A stretch of DNA of 6,401 bases from Nitrososphaera sp. Its GTDB lineage: Archaea; Thermoproteota; Nitrososphaeria; Nitrososphaerales; Nitrososphaeraceae. Below are positions 5,556 to 6,401 of this stretch, one piece after another (the first letter of the stretch is position 1; each line of letters begins with the position of its first letter). The notes below the pieces were generated by a model, which was not told the origin of the DNA, ran no database searches, and saw only the letters and a list, made by a program, of their open reading frames with translations. The stretch lies in assembly GCA_022545875.1 (NCBI GenBank), contig JAKEIF010000206.1, positions 1 to 6,401 on the forward strand. Reading direction: 5' to 3'. The position numbers and the translations under genes are program-made.

Positions 5556-5563
5556 CTTAAATA
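5556..5563 (+). promoter_or_regulatory. TATA box of the zinc-ribbon gene
   Basis: CTTAAATA is the best TATA match in the window. Its centre at about 5560 predicts transcription start near 5585-5588, giving a leader of about 70 nt, long compared with the roughly 0-10 nt inferred for other genes here. Confidence 0.5.
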
Positions 5564-5584
5564 GATATTGTGTGTACTTAACGG

Positions 5585-5655
5585 CGGTAAGGAAACTAAC
5601 TATCCGACGTCTTCTATTGAGGACGCATTAGTAGGTTACTACCGGTGATAAAAAA
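5585..5655 (+). promoter_or_regulatory. Structured 5' leader with ribosome-binding site
   Basis: Folded by hand, the leader forms three nested stems: CGGTA/TACCG (5585-5589 with 5640-5644), ACTAA/TTAGT (5595-5599 with 5628-5632), and a 7-bp stem with one G-U pair and a TATT loop (5608-5614 with 5619-5625). GGTGAT (5644-5649), complementary to the AUCACC end of 16S rRNA, lies 6 nt before the ATG, and its first base is in the outer stem. A competing hairpin, TAGTA-GGT-TACTA (5629-5641), would break the outer two stems and free the site. Regulation is an inference. Confidence 0.4.
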
Positions 5656-5997
5656 ATGACCTGTAAAGGTATATGCATCCGTCACAAGGCGCAAAAGCCA
5701 GTTGGCTCTGGCAGGTACGCATCAGGCCAAAAGCGATGCCAGATATGTGAAATATTCATAAAATGGGATGGCCTTTGGTGCCCGTGCTGCGGCTATAGGC
5801 TGCGGACAAAGCCTAGGAACTTGAAGTACAAGGCAAAGCTGAGGGAGAAGAACAAGAAGACCCCTGTAGATGAGAGTTCGGCCGCTTGCAAGAGCAAGAA
5901 AACTAAAGATTATGGATCAACCCGCGAATGCAGATGCTTTGGTACCCGAGTACCCACACCACTACCAAACACCGATGTAGCTAGGAGGAACTTGTAA
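5656..5997 (+). CDS. Small zinc-ribbon protein, conserved thaumarchaeal type, function unknown
   Basis: The first 65-68 residues of this 113-aa protein look strongly constrained. MTCKGIC opens it, and C28-x2-C31 with C42-P-C44-C45-G form a rubredoxin-like zinc ribbon (CQIC, then WCPCCGYRLRT). A basic stretch follows (KPRNLKYKAKLREKNKK). I recall near-identical openings in several thaumarchaeal genomes, often in multiple copies, with no known function; nucleic-acid or ribosome binding would suit the charge but is a guess. Residues from about 69 on (TPVDESSAACKSKK to the end) are low-complexity and then irregular, with two more cysteines in ECRCF, and may be a lineage-specific or decayed tail. 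The ATG at 5656 is well supported by GGTGAT 6 nt upstream. The elaborate upstream region suggests tight regulation. Confidence 0.75.
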   Translation: MTCKGICIRHKAQKPVGSGRYASGQKRCQICEIFIKWDGLWCPCCGYRLRTKPRNLKYKAKLREKNKKTPVDESSAACKSKKTKDYGSTRECRCFGTRVPTPLPNTDVARRNL

Positions 5998-6096
5998 GAA
6001 TACTCTGGTATGGTTGCACGACCAGCCAGCGACCCATGCCCGTGACGAAGGCACAGACCTAGTAAGGATCTATCACAGGTCCATGTCTTCGGTTCA

Positions 6097-6278
6097 TTAA
6101 GCCTCTATGATGTTTTTCGAAATGAACGTTCCTAGCCCCGTTCCCGTTCCCTGCTCTTCCTGGTAAACCTATCGAATAATTTCGTCAGTATCCTGGGGTC
6201 GATGCCTTTTGCCCGTGTCGCTGACACTGACCTCAGCAAACTGATTGTCTCTTCTCTTTTCTCGCAATACGTAACAGC
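6097..6278 (-). pseudogene. Histidine kinase remnant (ATPase domain), frameshifted
   Basis: No intact gene lies between 5998 and 6401, but pieces of a histidine-kinase HATPase_c domain can be read on the minus strand in different frames. From 6249 to 6208 the frame gives DNQFAEVSVSDTGK, the G1-box region. One extra base in the A run (T at 6207-6210 on the plus strand) shifts the frame. From 6206 to 6147 it gives GIDPRILTKLFDRF and then TRKSRE, the F box. Two extra bases (6145-6146) shift it again, and 6144 to 6100 gives GTGLGTFISKNIIEA, the G2 box, ended by TAA at 6097-6099 where kinases usually continue HGG. Further upstream, AVT (6278-6270) and then IARK, after one extra base, fit the preceding strand. 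The catalytic His region and N box are not recognisable. Several independent lesions argue for decay rather than sequencing error. Confidence 0.72.
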
Positions 6279-6401
6279 GCGTTGTATGAGGGCATTAAAG
6301 ATGAAGCCGACGTAGGCTTATGATAGCGTTAGGCTTTCAGAATGCCTCGTTGTCTTTCTGCCGTTGCAACTCTACTTTGAGGCGCATCAAATTCATGATT
6401 A
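6279..6401. other. Right-end stretch without an intact gene
   Basis: I see no gene, RNA or repeat that I can support here. On the minus strand, 6396-6337 reads MNLMRLKVELQRQKDNEAF before a stop, a charged helical fragment like the coiled linkers of sensor kinases. It may belong to the same decayed kinase with its central part deleted, but it is too short to be sure. The 99 bases between 5998 and 6096 likewise show only short, interrupted frames. Confidence 0.25.

Larger units (their letters stand above)
5347..5655 (+). promoter_or_regulatory. 309-bp AT-rich regulatory region before the zinc-ribbon gene
   Basis: No coding potential is evident between dph2 and the zinc-ribbon gene. The stretch is markedly AT-rich from about 5400 to 5580. 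It holds two TATA-like boxes (5498-5505, 5556-5563), repeated ATTTGTA half-sites (5452-5458; inverted as TACAAAT at 5506-5512; both joined at 5544-5555), and a foldable leader from about 5585 to the start codon. No clear terminator stem is seen after dph2. This is much more elaborate than the other upstream regions in the window. Confidence 0.5.

Noticed and set aside
5998..6096. tRNA or other structured RNA after the zinc-ribbon gene
   Set aside because: No cloverleaf, T-loop or C/D-box motifs could be found by eye, and no continuous frame is present.
1..6401. CRISPR array, insertion sequence or attachment site
   Set aside because: No regularly spaced repeats, transposase-like ORF, terminal inverted repeats or tRNA-adjacent duplications are visible.

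Overview
The window looks like a chromosomal segment of an ammonia-oxidising thaumarchaeon (Nitrososphaera-like). The evidence is an archaeal-type dph2, a Sulfolobus-type seven-iron ferredoxin, a GvpD/KaiC-like RecA-fold ATPase, a small zinc-ribbon protein starting MTCKGIC of a type I associate with Thaumarchaeota, archaeal TATA boxes of the form CTTAAWTA close to start codons, and a GGTGAT ribosome-binding site matching the archaeal 16S 3' end. The assignment rests on recalled families; no search was run.

Layout, left to right. (1) The 3' end of an unidentified gene (3-104). (2) A two-domain RecA-like ATPase whose second P-loop is degenerate (186-1607). (3) A signalling pair on the + strand: a response regulator without a recognisable DNA-binding domain (1767-2333) and a 99-aa helical protein resembling thaumarchaeal output domains (2356-2655). 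(4) A possible 34-codon gene on the - strand (2652-2756), not in a conventional long-ORF set, facing an unrecognised 97-aa ORF (2832-3125). (5) A divergent redox region: an NADPH-dependent FMN reductase-like flavoprotein (3271-3855, -), and a ferredoxin (4037-4345, +) whose stop codon overlaps the start of dph2 (4342-5346, +). (6) A 309-bp AT-rich regulatory region with two TATA boxes, a perfect 12-bp palindrome and a foldable leader, followed by the zinc-ribbon gene (5656-5997). (7) A right-hand stretch without an intact gene, carrying a frameshifted histidine-kinase ATPase-domain remnant on the - strand (about 6097-6278).

The most interesting functional idea is the redox region. Dph2 carries out the first step of diphthamide synthesis with a [4Fe-4S] cluster that must be reduced, and I know of no established physiological reductant for archaeal Dph2. 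Here a ferredoxin gene is translationally coupled to dph2 and a flavin reductase gene diverges from the same promoter region, suggesting a possible NAD(P)H-flavoprotein-ferredoxin-Dph2 chain. The ferredoxin also appears to have lost three of the four residues that bind zinc in its Sulfolobus relatives. Other points are the palindrome and alternative hairpins upstream of the zinc-ribbon gene, and the decayed kinase.
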